DNA from: Leuctra nigra
Taxonomy: Eukaryota > Arthropoda > Insecta > Plecoptera > Leuctridae
Length of the DNA stretch: 64,000 nucleotides
Assembly (NCBI GenBank): GCA_934045905.1
Contig: OW203763.1
Location: 46,369,494-46,433,493 of the forward strand
Reading direction: 5' to 3'
This document shows, piece by piece, positions 1-55,725 of the stretch. Position numbers and translations under genes: made by a program. The notes under the pieces were generated by a model. That model did not search any database and had not been told where the DNA came from. It saw only the letters and a list, made by a program, of their open reading frames with translations. Numbering within the stretch: position 1 is the stretch's first letter; each line of letters opens with the position of its first letter.

Positions 1-1376
1 ATTAATCTTGGTTGCTATGGGAACTATGAAGGAAAAATATGGTGTTCAAATTTCGCACAGTTATAATGTGTGGATATTTTAACCACCTGATATTAAAAGA
101 TTCCCTTCGTCGCTCCTGCGTTTGATATGATATGATTGACAATCAACATTCATCATCAGTATTCAAATGATCCTACAGTAAAAGATAAGTCGATGTAGAC
201 AAATGATGAACATTGTGCGATTTCTGAGGATAATTTTTAACTGCGTAATTCTCAAGAATACTTCAAACTTTGGGATAATTTGATTGATTTTCGTTCATTT
301 CTCAATGATTGAAAGTGAAGAAATTGTGCCTGTGTGAACAAATCTATTACCGTTCAGTTAAAACACACACGTGCCAAACTTAATTTATTTCCTAGCTCTG
401 ACATAAGCACAGATCTTCTTCTCATTGCCTTCTTCCTTTGTGTTGGAGCCAATATCAACTTGTGTGGACCCAATAGCAGTAGCAGACTTGGGCGTTGATT
501 TTGTCTGGCAGAAGGTTTCAACATTCATGACATTTTTACTTATTCTTCAACTAGCTGAGAAACCGTGTGGATTATGTCTATACAGTAACTGGATTTCAAG
601 TTTCAAACGTCTTTCCTTTAGAGTGATGCAACGCAAAATTCCGGGATTCTTGCCAAAATATTCGTTCTCTTAAGTTATAAGTAACCAAAAATATCTTTTA
701 TACGGCGCACTTTTTCATGTAAAATGTTGCACTAGACGTGAACCAATTTTAGAAGGAAGCAATTTTTCATTTTACGCATTTGTTAATGATCAAAATAAGA
801 AAGAAAAAAAAAATAAGTAAGAAACATCATCTGCATCTGACAACAGCTCCCAGACCCTAAGTCAACTCAAAATAAGTAAGGTTCCGTTGTGGTTCAGTTG
901 TGAATAAGAAGCATCAAAGAAAATTTAATTTTGAAACGAAATATTACTTGGTTACAATAATATTACCTTCTAACTAATTTCTATGGGCATTACTTGCAGT
1001 TAGACTTTGTTGCAATAAAATTGAATTCATATTAATCGCGCGTAATTACAACTATTTGGATTGGTCAGTTTATACCTCCTGCGCACTGCTCAGTACGCAG
1101 CCGTGGTAGTAGCCTGCCTGATCCAGGAGTGGCAGCAGGCAAACAAAGCAAAGCAAAATAGTCGGCCATTTTTTTTTAATGAACTGTCATCAGTCATCGT
1201 TATCGCAATTACTTCATACATACGTGTGGTGGTAGAATCTAGATATTATTATTTTTAGTAATCAAAACGGCGTTTAGTACGCCCTAATGAGTCAACGATC
1301 ATTATCATTTACAACACATACCTACCTTTATTCTAACTGGAGGATTTTGTAAGAGGAACAACCTATAAAATTGACA
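1..1376. other. 5' flank of SNX9, no gene recognised
   Basis: AT-rich sequence with only short, unconvincing ORFs and no recognised family. The 5' UTR and promoter of SNX9 presumably lie in or upstream of this stretch, but I see no diagnostic core promoter motif. Tracts of TACCTACC-type repeat occur just downstream in intron 1 (about 1440-1600). Confidence 0.4.
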
Positions 1377-46208
<44,832 letters not shown>

Positions 46209-46285
46209 TCAATAGGACCTGCAACTTTATACCGTGCCAATCAAGATTTACCCATTTTATCACTATTCCAGAAGGTTGGTATTCA

Positions 46286-46291
46286 AATAAA
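46286..46291 (+). promoter_or_regulatory. Candidate polyadenylation signal of SNX9
   Basis: An AATAAA hexamer lies 78 nt after the SNX9 stop codon and is the first in the 3' flank. No cleavage site can be verified from sequence alone. Confidence 0.4.
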
Positions 46292-46891
46292 CAGATGACT
46301 ATTTTCTTTGATGCAGATATATATATATAACCTATATTATGTATCTATTTTCTAAGGAACTTGAAAGTTTCGTATAAGCCAGACATTCATTTACCAAGAC
46401 AATCGTATATGCCATTGCATTAGGACTAGTTGTGACTCATTTCCTCCGCTTTACTAGTGCCTACTTACTTGTGACTCTTCCCCCCAGTCTTCCTTCTGTA
46501 ATCACATACTGGCTCATTCCTTTTCCTAGTGTAGGTACTTCTATGCGCACCAAAGCATGCAGAGAACATTGAATTAACTCTTTTGCCTACTAATAAAGAT
46601 AGCAAGAAATGTGATCAGCAGCAGACATGGGCAGTACCTCGATTAATTTGTATCTTGCATTTAAAATATATTTATATCCATTATTTTGCATCTTTGACTC
46701 TTAAAATACAATATACTTTGTTATTGCCATGCAAGTCAGCACTTTAAGTTTGCACAGTTCCCTAGAAACCATTTAGGTAAACTGCATGTGTAAATGGAAT
46801 TTGAAAATTGAAATGTAGGTAGGTATGTGAAGCTTAGTATTAGTAGTATTTTTGTAAATACACTCTTTAAAATGTATCTTTTGTATCTTAA

Positions 46892-47643
46892 GGTGGCTGG
46901 ATCGATCGATATCATAGTCTCAGATCTTCATAATTTTGTGTGTACTTATTGATAACCATGCCATACACAATCCCTGAAAAAATTAAACACTTCTCGTGTC
47001 TAGTTTCTGAGATAATTTGAGTTTTCTCCCCCATGTTACTTATGGCAGCCGAGTAAAATCGTGTCATTTTTAAGCTAAAATGGAGTTCTAATCTTTTTGT
47101 ATCGTTAGATTTTAACAAAAAACTTTTTTTCTGGTAGACATATGGACAAACTATCAGGAAAAAAATTGAAAACAATACCAACGTGTGCTATTTTAAAAGT
47201 TATTAACCAAATTCGAAATGATTTCCCTATACCTCCCATGTTAAGTGGCGCGATCACTCAATATGTCTTTTGAGAATGATCAAAACCTTAGCATGAGAGG
47301 TATAGGAAATCATTTCGAATTTAGTTAATAACTTTTAAAATAGCACACGTTGGTATTGTTTTCAATTTTTTTCCTGATAGTATGTCCATATGTCTACCAG
47401 AAAAAAAGTTTTTTGTTAAAATCTAACAATACAAAAACAAAAGAACTCCATTTTAGCATAAAAATGACACGATTTTACTTGGCTGCCATAAGATAACATG
47501 GGGAAGAAAACTCATATTATCTCAGAAACTAGACACGAGAAGTGTTTAATTTTTTCAGGGATTGTGTATGGCATGGTTATCAATAAGTACACACAAAATT
47601 ATGAAGATCTGAGACTATGATATCGATCGATCCAGCCACCTTA
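46892..47643. mobile_element. Foldback with ~345-bp near-perfect arms, 3' of SNX9
   Basis: Arms 46892-47236 and about 47300-47643 are inverted copies with very few differences (AGGTGGCTGGATCGATCGAT at the left end; ATCGATCGATCCAGCCACCT at the right end). The ~65-nt loop holds GTGGCGCGATCACTC. No transposase, TSD unclear. Confidence 0.85.
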
Positions 47644-48336
47644 ATTCGTAAGATACCTTTTTGTATCATGTAGGTATTTAAAATACATTGGATACAAGTA
47701 TTTAGCCCATGTCTGCGCATGAGCTTGGATCATATTATTAATAATGATATTCACTCGATACAGATTTGGCACTTCCACCTCATCCCTTATGATTGAATAA
47801 TACTTACTGATAATATTAATTACTACCTATTTCAATTGTGAAGCGTCTTATCGGTGGGAAATGAGGAACAAACTAGACTCAATGTGGTGGTTCTATCTAT
47901 TTATGTATATATATATAGTAGAGTTCCAACTACTCGATGACCTCCCCTGTTCACTATTCACTGCTTCAGCCAGCTTGACCGAGGAAATCCATTCACTTTG
48001 TGGACTTGTTTGGTGCTTACAACATGTTTCAAGCTAAGCTTACAAATAGATCATTAAATATCTGTACTGTACCCAACACGATTTCAATGTACAAAGAAAT
48101 AGTTTGAAGCATTGTGTTTGCAAACTGTTTATAATTTTATAATACTTATACTTACATAAATAATAATAATTCAATGGCAGAACCAAGTTTTTCTATTGGT
48201 ATGTACTATGTAGGTATTTACGTTATTGTAATGAAATGCCAACCTAAAGTGGCCTTTTTGCCAGCGTTCCACTCTTACCTGCCACCTTCCGTGTTAGCTG
48301 CTTTTAAAATTCGGAGTTGGTACACTTGTAAGCAGT

Positions 48337-48583
48337 CAGTGGCGGTCTGGCCCGGGATGCCGGGATGCGATAGCATCCCGGGCCCCTGTCGTTTAAGGGC
48401 CCTTTTTCCCATATTACGGGCCCCTAAATAAATTTTACTGTCGTTTTTCATATCTAATCAGCATTTTTAGTCCTTTAACATACATTTTTTCTATCTCTAC
48501 TTTGTTTTACGGGCCCCGTCACATGTTTATCCGGGCCCTTTGCCTCATCGCATCCCAGTCCTTTTCATCCCAGACCGCCCCTG
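48337..48583. mobile_element. hAT-type MITE inserted at the tip of another hAT, TSD TAAGCAGT
   Basis: 247 bp with TIRs CAGTGGCGGTCTGG and CCAGACCGCCCCTG inverted. TSD TAAGCAGT at 48329-48336 and 48584-48591. The target was TAAG of the flank plus CAGT, the first four bases of the larger hAT. Confidence 0.85.
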
Positions 48584-48882
48584 TAAGCAGTGTTGGGTAA
48601 GTTCCTTGAAAAAAGGAACTAAGTAAAAGTTAAGTTACTGGCATTTAAAAGGAACTAAGTAAAAGTTAAGTTACCAGTTTTCGAAAAGGAACTTATAAGT
48701 TCCTCAAATACTAAAGGAACTTAAAAGTTCCTCAAAAAGTTACTTTCAAATTTTTATAGAACCTATTTTGGGAAAGAAGATGGTAAATAAATTGGTTTTT
48801 ATTCGGAACTTTTCAATTTTAGTGAACTTTTATTGAAATAGTATAAAATAAGTAAGTACATTGTTCAAAGTTCTAAATTGCC

Positions 48883-49089
48883 TTACTTAATCCCAATTTT
48901 CAGCAATACTGCTCGTTCAAAATTCTTGTCACTTATCCGTCCCCTACGCTCTGTAAATATTTGCCCCCCGGCACTAAATACCCGCTCAACTCCAGCACTG
49001 GAGGGAATGGGGGTATTGTATTTGAGAAAAACCTTTTTTATTAGTGGATATGCATGAAGGGATGGCAAGTTTGGACTGGGAAAGGACAC
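48883..49089 (-). pseudogene. hAT transposase C-terminal dimerisation domain fragment
   Basis: A 68-codon frame: YPLIKKVFLKYNTPIPSSAG, VERVFSAGGQIFTERRGRIS, then NFERAVLLKIGIK. This is the conserved hAT C-terminal block (S.A..ER.FS..G.....R..L). The catalytic DDE and zinc-finger parts are absent. Confidence 0.85.
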
Positions 49090-49708
49090 AAATTTTGAAA
49101 TCTCAACGTCTCCTGAAATTGCTGTTGAGGAAGATCCAGGTTGCTCAAAATCAAAAAGATTTGTTTCGTTGATTACAGGGGTGGGAATGGGTAGAGGTGT
49201 GCATTCTTTTTCGGCTAGTTCTCAGTTTCACCGGGTCCAGTTTGCTGGTTTCCTTGGTTGACAGCGTTTCTGATTGGTTACTTCATGAAATCATGCTGCA
49301 TGCACGTGATAATGCTGCAGCTTCGCAGGGGTTTGCTAGGACGGGCGCATCTGGCGTATTCAACCCTCCCGCTGTGAGTCATAGGATAACACCTGCTAAC
49401 TGGCGCCGACGAAACAGTTTCCTTACCGCGGCCACAAAAATATGCGCGATTGCAAAGAAAAGAATCAAGTTCATTCCGCTTTAAAAGGAACTTTCAAAGG
49501 AACTTAACTTTTACATAAAAGTTACCCCAATAAAGTAACTGATATCATTAAAAAATACTCGCCTAAAAAAGGAACGCGTTACCATAAAAGTTCCTAAAAA
49601 AGGAACGCGTTCCTTTTAAAAAGTTCCTACCCAACACTGCTTGTAAGCGCCTAATCTTGTTAGAATGAATGGATTTTAGTGATGTACTGGGTTTAATGGA
49701 AATCTTCC

Positions 49709-49797
49709 GGTTGAACCAGGGCTTGAACTCTGGACCTCGCATAGTTGTCTCAATGGCAAGTGAGAGGTCCCGGTTCAAGTCCCTGTTTGGTCCAATG
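49709..49797. repeat. tRNA-half palindrome
   Basis: About 30-bp arms: GGTTGAACCAGGGCTTGAAC on the left and GGTTCAAGTCCCTGTTTGGT on the right, inverted with several mismatches. The right arm has a B-box-like GGTTCAAGTCC, so the locus is a folded tRNA/SINE 3' half like that at 3.1 kb. Confidence 0.55.
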
Positions 49798-49881
49798 TTT
49801 TACACATCGCACTGCCCTCAATATGAAACTTCTTGCAATTCCTAGCCATTGGTTCAGCGACTGACTGATATTATATAGTTG

Positions 49882-50450
49882 CAGGGTGCGAATTGATGAG
49901 GGGGATGGGGGGGATTTCCCCCCTCTGGTTTTCTCATCCCCGGCTCTGTTTCCCAATAAAGCATCCCAGGGGGGATAGATTTTTCCCCCCCTCTGTAAAA
50001 TGTTGACTTTTTATCTACGAAACAACAGATTACCTACTTTTTTCTGAAATAAATCTAAAATTATAAAAATAAATTGTCACACAAAACAACTGTCAAATTG
50101 CCTTTATTAGCAAATCAGCTGTATTTGATAAGATTTATTTTACTTGCCCACCACTTCTGAATTCCCTTTAAATTAAAAGCAATTCCTCTTTTATAATGCC
50201 ATTTGTCATGTTGAAAAAGGGCTTCAAACATTATACAAATCGCTTAGAAATGCACCAAATCCAATCTTGAAATTCAACATTTCCCGGGGCTATGCGCCCC
50301 GGACCCGCATGGTGCTGGGAGGCCCTCCCCCCAGACCCCCCATTGTGTTCGTGGGCAATCGTATTTTTCGCCTTTGCTATATTTCCCAACAATCTCGGAA
50401 TTTTTATATTTCCCATCCCCCCCTCTGAAAATTGAACAATTCGCACCCTG
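49882..50450. mobile_element. hAT-type MITE, TSD TATAGTTG
   Basis: TIRs CAGGGTGCGAATTG ... CAATTCGCACCCTG, with TSD TATAGTTG at 49874-49881 and 50451-50458. The interior CCCGGGGCTATGCGCCCCG segment (50283-50301) is homologous to 7417-7435 of the third-level nested MITE. Confidence 0.85.
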
Positions 50451-51494
50451 TATAGTTGTGATGTGGATCAATGTCGATGAAACAGAAGTTTGCATGCGCA
50501 AGTTTATCAGTGATTTCTGTTATGAGAAGAACGTTATTTTTAATCATTATAGTCTAAACCTATATAGATTTAAGATTAAATACAGTTTAGGAAGCAATAT
50601 AGAAAGTGTTGAAGTAGGGAGAGTATCGAGTAGCTTGGGGAGTAGGGAGCATACCTACCAGATTTCTAACATTCTTATTTATGATTGGGATTATTGTTCC
50701 AGGCCAACATATTTATATATTTTGTCAAATTGTCTCGTTCATTAAATTTTATATTTGCTTATATTAACAGTACAAAACGAACACATATTAGCAAGCAAAC
50801 TTATTATTTTGCTTGTAGCTGAAGTGAAATGTAGCTAATGGCCTTGAAAGTAATCAGTCATTTGGTAGAAATGTTTCAAAACAGATGTCTATAATTTGTC
50901 AATTTATAGACATGCGTATATATGTGTAGGTACCAATAAGTATATAATTCAAATGAAGTATAAACTCTTTGTTTGCAAAATATATTTTGAACCTTTCTAA
51001 AGTAGGTGCATTTGCTGCAAGTATTCTGCACTATAAATGACCTTTACAGAATAATTGTCTCAGACGTACACCAATGTAGGTATCTTCTTTTCTCATTTTG
51101 TAAATCAATATTTTTATGCTAATGCTAGTTCACGGATCATCTGATTATACAATGTGGCTTTCTTGTCAATTTTAAGGTATTTCTATACAGAATTACCTTC
51201 TGCCATTATAAAGATAAATCTAAATACTTGTACACAAAATTGTTGTAATTGTTGTTTAAATCAGTATAGCCAATTTATTGTTCTAATAAAAGAAAACAAT
51301 ATACTCTTTAATTATTGCAGTTATATACTCCTTGATGCCATGTTTAGAGCTTGAAACCATGGTTGTTTATGTATAGAAATACTTGTAGGTTCCCAATGAG
51401 TAAGCGTTACTTCTTCTTCCTATCATCCTTCTTGCCTCTCCAATCTATTATATTTCTTTGATCAATACGTACGGCAAAAACAATTGATTCCAGT

Positions 51495-52057
51495 TAGGGA
51501 TGGAGAAAATATCGATATATCGATATATATCGATATCAAAAAAATATCGAAATATCGATACCTGAATATATTGAATATTGATATATTGAAATATTGAAAT
51601 ATCAAAATATTGAAATATCGAAATATTGATATATTGAAGCCTTACCGCATGATACAATTATGTTCTAAATTGAAGTTTATACCTACTATGGCAAAATAAT
51701 TCATATTTGCAGTGCAGCGTTTACCAGATTTATGGACAATTTCTCAGATAATTCACATTTCTTTCTTATCTGGCTAGTGACCCTATATTTTGGAATGGCT
51801 GTGTTATTTCTTTTTACATATTCTTTTGAAATTCGTAGCAGTTATAGGAGCAATTTAATACATTTATGCGATATATCAATATTTCCATTCCTATACATCA
51901 AAATACATTATTTCCATTGATCAATATTTCGATATATCGATAATCGATATTTCAATATTTCAATATATCGATATATCGAAGTATCTATATATTGATATAT
52001 ATCGATATATAAATGATATCGATAGTCGATATCAAAATCCAAGTCGCTCTATCCCTA
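51495..52057. mobile_element. hAT-type MITE with ATCGATAT arrays, TSD ATTCCAGT
   Basis: TIRs TAGGGATGGAGA / CGCTCTATCCCTA, imperfect. TSD ATTCCAGT at 51487-51494 and 52058-52065. Subterminal regions 51510-51640 and 51920-52035 are made of ATCGATAT / TATTGAAATAT repeats. The TIR resembles TAGGGATGG of the 6776 element. Confidence 0.8.
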
Positions 52058-52065
52058 ATTCCAGT

Positions 52066-54427
52066 GCTTGCTAGAATATGACACAGACTGGAATATAATA
52101 ATGTCAAATGAATCTTGGCCAAACTAAAAATGGTATTAAAAAGAAACAGATTGGCTGAAAAATTGGCATCATCTTTTGAACATGTTCAATATGTGTTCAA
52201 TACGTGATGACGTGTTAGATGACGTGTCATCTAACTCTTGTAGGTGAACTCTTATTTCATTGATAATAACAAGGATTGATTGTCAAGGAACCTGACGATC
52301 AATCAATCCGTTTTGACCACATACCGTTTTTAGTTGTGCCAAGTGTACATAAGTAGAAGATAATATACTGCAATTTGAAACGATTGATCTCTAAATGTAT
52401 ACTACACTACAAGTGAAGTCAGAGCAGGAAGGACAGGCATATCTCTATTGTTTCTTGATTTGCTGTTTTTGTGTGCGGCCGATCAGCAAAGCAATAAGTG
52501 AAAGAGGAATAACAAATGCCATCGGTGAATGACGGTTAGCATAAAGTAACTTGGATCCAGACACAAAACACTTTTGGACGAGAGTCACCAAAGCTCATGC
52601 AAAGTAATTGAAATCCAGGAGGCACTGCATGTACCGAAATGAACGTTCGGAGGTGACTACTACCGTTTCTTCTTATCGAGTATTGCAGGCTGCTGTTTGG
52701 GGTAGATAGGTAGTGACGTAGACTGACTGACTGAATGCGAATCACAACTCACGAGCCAAATCACCCCGCACAGAGCCATCAGACAACTCGATCTTCAAAT
52801 AATATTTCATAATAAGTGAATGAAAATATCCTGGTGAGATTTGCATTTCCGTACTTTTAGCAATTTACCTACCCTTTGATAATAAGAGAGAGGGGACAAT
52901 TAACGATGGCAAAACACGAGTATATTATTATGTCAGTTCCTGTGTTTATTTCCATCGCTTGATAACATTGGAAGGAGAGCTCAATTAAATTTCCTTGTTC
53001 AATGTCCGTTATTCGAACCAAGCTAAATTGCCAGTCTGAGATAATATGGGAAACCACCGATATACTTACAACCCCCCCCCCCCCCCCCCCCCCCTCATCA
53101 GTAATCGACAACTGAACGTTTATCTCTGTTTTCGCGGCAAATACGTTTGAATATTATTGTTATCTTCTTCCATTACGTGAATACAGTTACATCTTTGGCT
53201 TAGATTTAATTAGTCTACTGAGCTTATTTCCTGATTATTATATTGTTTTGTGATGTATGCTCTGGAAGAGAATATTTTTGAAATGTTCAAAACAGTAAAA
53301 TATTTCGTGCTATTTTACCTACCTACTTGTAAAATGCCATCGTATTGCCAATATTTGTAAACAAAACGGGACCGCTTCCGTGACATTCGCATCAAAACCA
53401 ATGTTTGTTTTATTGCCGTCAGATTAGGAGGAATATGATGAGACGTTAGCTAGTTTGAAAATTAAATTTTGATAATTTCTAAACGTTTAAATATTTTAAC
53501 TTTGTTAGCGTTGGATCATTGTTGTATGAAGAAATGAAATTGTAATCTCTCATACCCACAGATTTACAGGATTTCATGATAAAATAGTAGGATAGTGTTA
53601 TTCTTTAATTTTAGTCAAACCTGCATAAATCATAAAATTACATTCATACATTTACTTTTAACAAATATAAACTCATTTTTTTCCCCTGAAGTTATTATTT
53701 ATGATGAATGATGATGATGAATCAACCCAAAAATATTAAAATTATGATATTTAAAAATGGTTCTAAGTCAGTTTTAAGTAACTAAAATTCAAATTATTTT
53801 AAGGTATTGCTTTTTTATTGAATTTCCATAAAAAGTGCTCCAGAATATTTTGTCCAATGTCTACTTGAATGAATGTCGAATGACGAATATCAATAGGTTC
53901 GTTTGATTTTGTTTTGTATCTCAATCTCTGGCGCCGATTTATCTGACCAATGGAGTGGAAACCCCGGTTGCCAGCCTCTTTACTGCAGACGAAGACAAAG
54001 CATTTTCCATCTGTATGATTTCATGGGTATAGTAGTTGAGCCGACGTTGAAAATGAACGAGGTTCACCTGAATTTCCGCAATGACAGCACATTCGGTCAA
54101 GGAAATTCCTACCCCAGCTCAGCGGTAACTGGTGGTGATAAGCTTAGCATTAAGTTTCATGTCTGGATTCTCCTTGTTATAGCACAAGCATTCACAAGCA
54201 TTCTCCTTGCAAACGTTATAGCTTCTTGCAGAAGCTATAACGATTGTAAGAAGAGTGCTTTCTATCAGTGCCTCTGGAAAAACATTTAGTGCGTTACCAG
54301 TTACCACCCGGGCAATTGCCTTGTTCACACATTTATTAAATATAGTCAGGTTGATGTTTGTCAGTTCTTATTCATACACAGAACAATTTTCATGCTCTTC
54401 TAATATCAGCGATTATTATTATAGGTA
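52066..54427. other. Intergenic stretch with no recognised gene
   Basis: AT-rich. The 128-codon ORF at 53903-54289 has no recognisable family and includes a 20-bp hairpin (GTTATAGCTTCTTGCAGAAGC region, 54214-54245). ACAGATTGGCTG and CAATCAATCCGTT pieces (52145-52310) resemble the MITE at 58572. Confidence 0.4.
53071..53094. repeat. C homopolymer run
   Basis: About 23 consecutive C. Similar G/C runs occur at 7672, 35803, 37627, 44452 and 44716. Confidence 0.9.
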
Positions 54428-54817
54428 CCGTATTTACTCGCATATAAGCCGCGGGTATGTTCAATTATTCACTACCTAGAAATCCTACTGCGGCTTATAT
54501 TCGCGTGCGGCTTATATTCGCGCGCAAAAACAATTTTTCCCATTTTGAATGGGAAAAATCTGCGCGGGTGATACTGGAGAAGGTTCTGGGGATTGCTTCA
54601 TCTCCAGATAACCTCAGCCACCACTTGTCAACCCTTGTCAATGTCCTTTAATGACCTGTCGCTCAACTCAAGTGTATAATAGATACAATAAAGCCTGGGG
54701 CTATTTTTATTACATCCTGCGGCTTATTTTCGCATACAAAGTGTTTTTTAGAAACAGACTTCCAAAAACTGGGGTGCGGCTTATATTCAGGTGCGGCTGT
54801 TATGCGAGTAAATACGG
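54428..54817. mobile_element. MITE with CCGTATTTACTCGCATATAA termini
   Basis: TIRs CCGTATTTACTCGCATATAA ... TATGCGAGTAAATACGG flanked by TA. Internal GCGGCTTAT repeats in both orientations. The same family occurs at 56221-56389 in PM20D1 intron 7. Superfamily unresolved. Confidence 0.75.
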
Positions 54818-55410
54818 TACTTGTAGAAGTTCTAGAGTCATATGGATTAAACTCACTGCACATTTGGAGGATATTAGCTCAGCCATTTGCTCAGTACAAA
54901 CACAACGTTCTGCGCCTCAAATCCATTGGCATCCTCTCATCTAATCACAGTGGATTCCCGCAATCAATAATCATCCCCTTGGAGGTAATTAGAAAAAACA
55001 ATTCAGTAAGCTTGTGTTCAAGCTCTTAGGAAAGAGGAAGAAATTGTAATAAATTAATTGACAATTACCTATTTTGTCACATCTTTAATAAGAACAAACA
55101 ACCTAACAATCAGTTGCATTAAAATACCATTTTTAAATTAGTGCTTGTTGAGCAGATCTAATTAATGTACAATCAACCAACCATCAACTTGTTATGTGGG
55201 TAACTTATTTTCTATTATTTTACTGCGATACAGCTCAAGTGATGGGGACACTGAATAAAACTGAAGCGTTTCCTGCGGCAATTGAACAATTTAGTAACAC
55301 AGTGGTAAGTTATGGAAATGAAGCCTCCTCCTTCTACTTGTAACTTGATTGCATTGATTTGAGCTGGATTAGCAGTTGTGTGAGTGTAAAATCTGGTCAA
55401 ACTAGTGAAT

Positions 55411-55649
55411 TTAGAGTTCTTGAGGATTGTAATTGGTGGTCAGAGGTACCGAATCGATTACCAAATCAGCATTGCGAATAATCCGGTAAAAGAAGTTGAT
55501 GGCTTGATGGTAATGCTTGATTGAGATCCGTTCGTTATTGCCGTGGTATCGTCGGATGTCAGAGGAGTTGACAACAGTTGGTAAGAAACGATACAGGTTC
55601 GCAGTGAAACTCAGATACCATCTTGTGTCGGTGTTGGCAATGAAAACTC
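55411..55649 (-). CDS. PM20D1: PM20D1 exon 8 (last metal His and stop)
   Basis: [34 protein letters not shown] with the metal His, [14 protein letters not shown] and a TAA stop at 55413-55411. Acceptor TTGCAG. Confidence 0.92.
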
Positions 55650-55694
55650 CTGCAAAATATTACATATTAACTACATATAACAGAGCTGCCAGCT

Positions 55695-55725
<31 letters not shown>

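Larger units (their letters stand above)
48333..49639. mobile_element. hAT element with transposase remnant, TSD CTTGTAAG
   Basis: TIRs CAGTGTTGGGTAAGTTCC ... GTTCCTACCCAACACTG. TSD CTTGTAAG at 48325-48332 and 49640-49647. The 5' end is split after CAGT by the element at 48337-48583. Subterminal regions contain repeated AAAGGAACTTAA / TTCCTTTT. The interior carries the hAT C-terminal dimerisation domain on the - strand (48883-49089). Confidence 0.85.

Noticed and set aside
1061..1258. 65-codon ORF upstream of SNX9
   Set aside because: No family resemblance, low complexity end, no splice support; likely chance.
53903..54289. 128-codon ORF
   Set aside because: No recognisable domain; part of it is explained by a hairpin and AT-rich background.
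54830..55030. Open stretch LRLKSIGILSSNHSGFPQ as possible exon
   Set aside because: Protein-like but with no recognised family, no convincing splice sites and no neighbouring exon.
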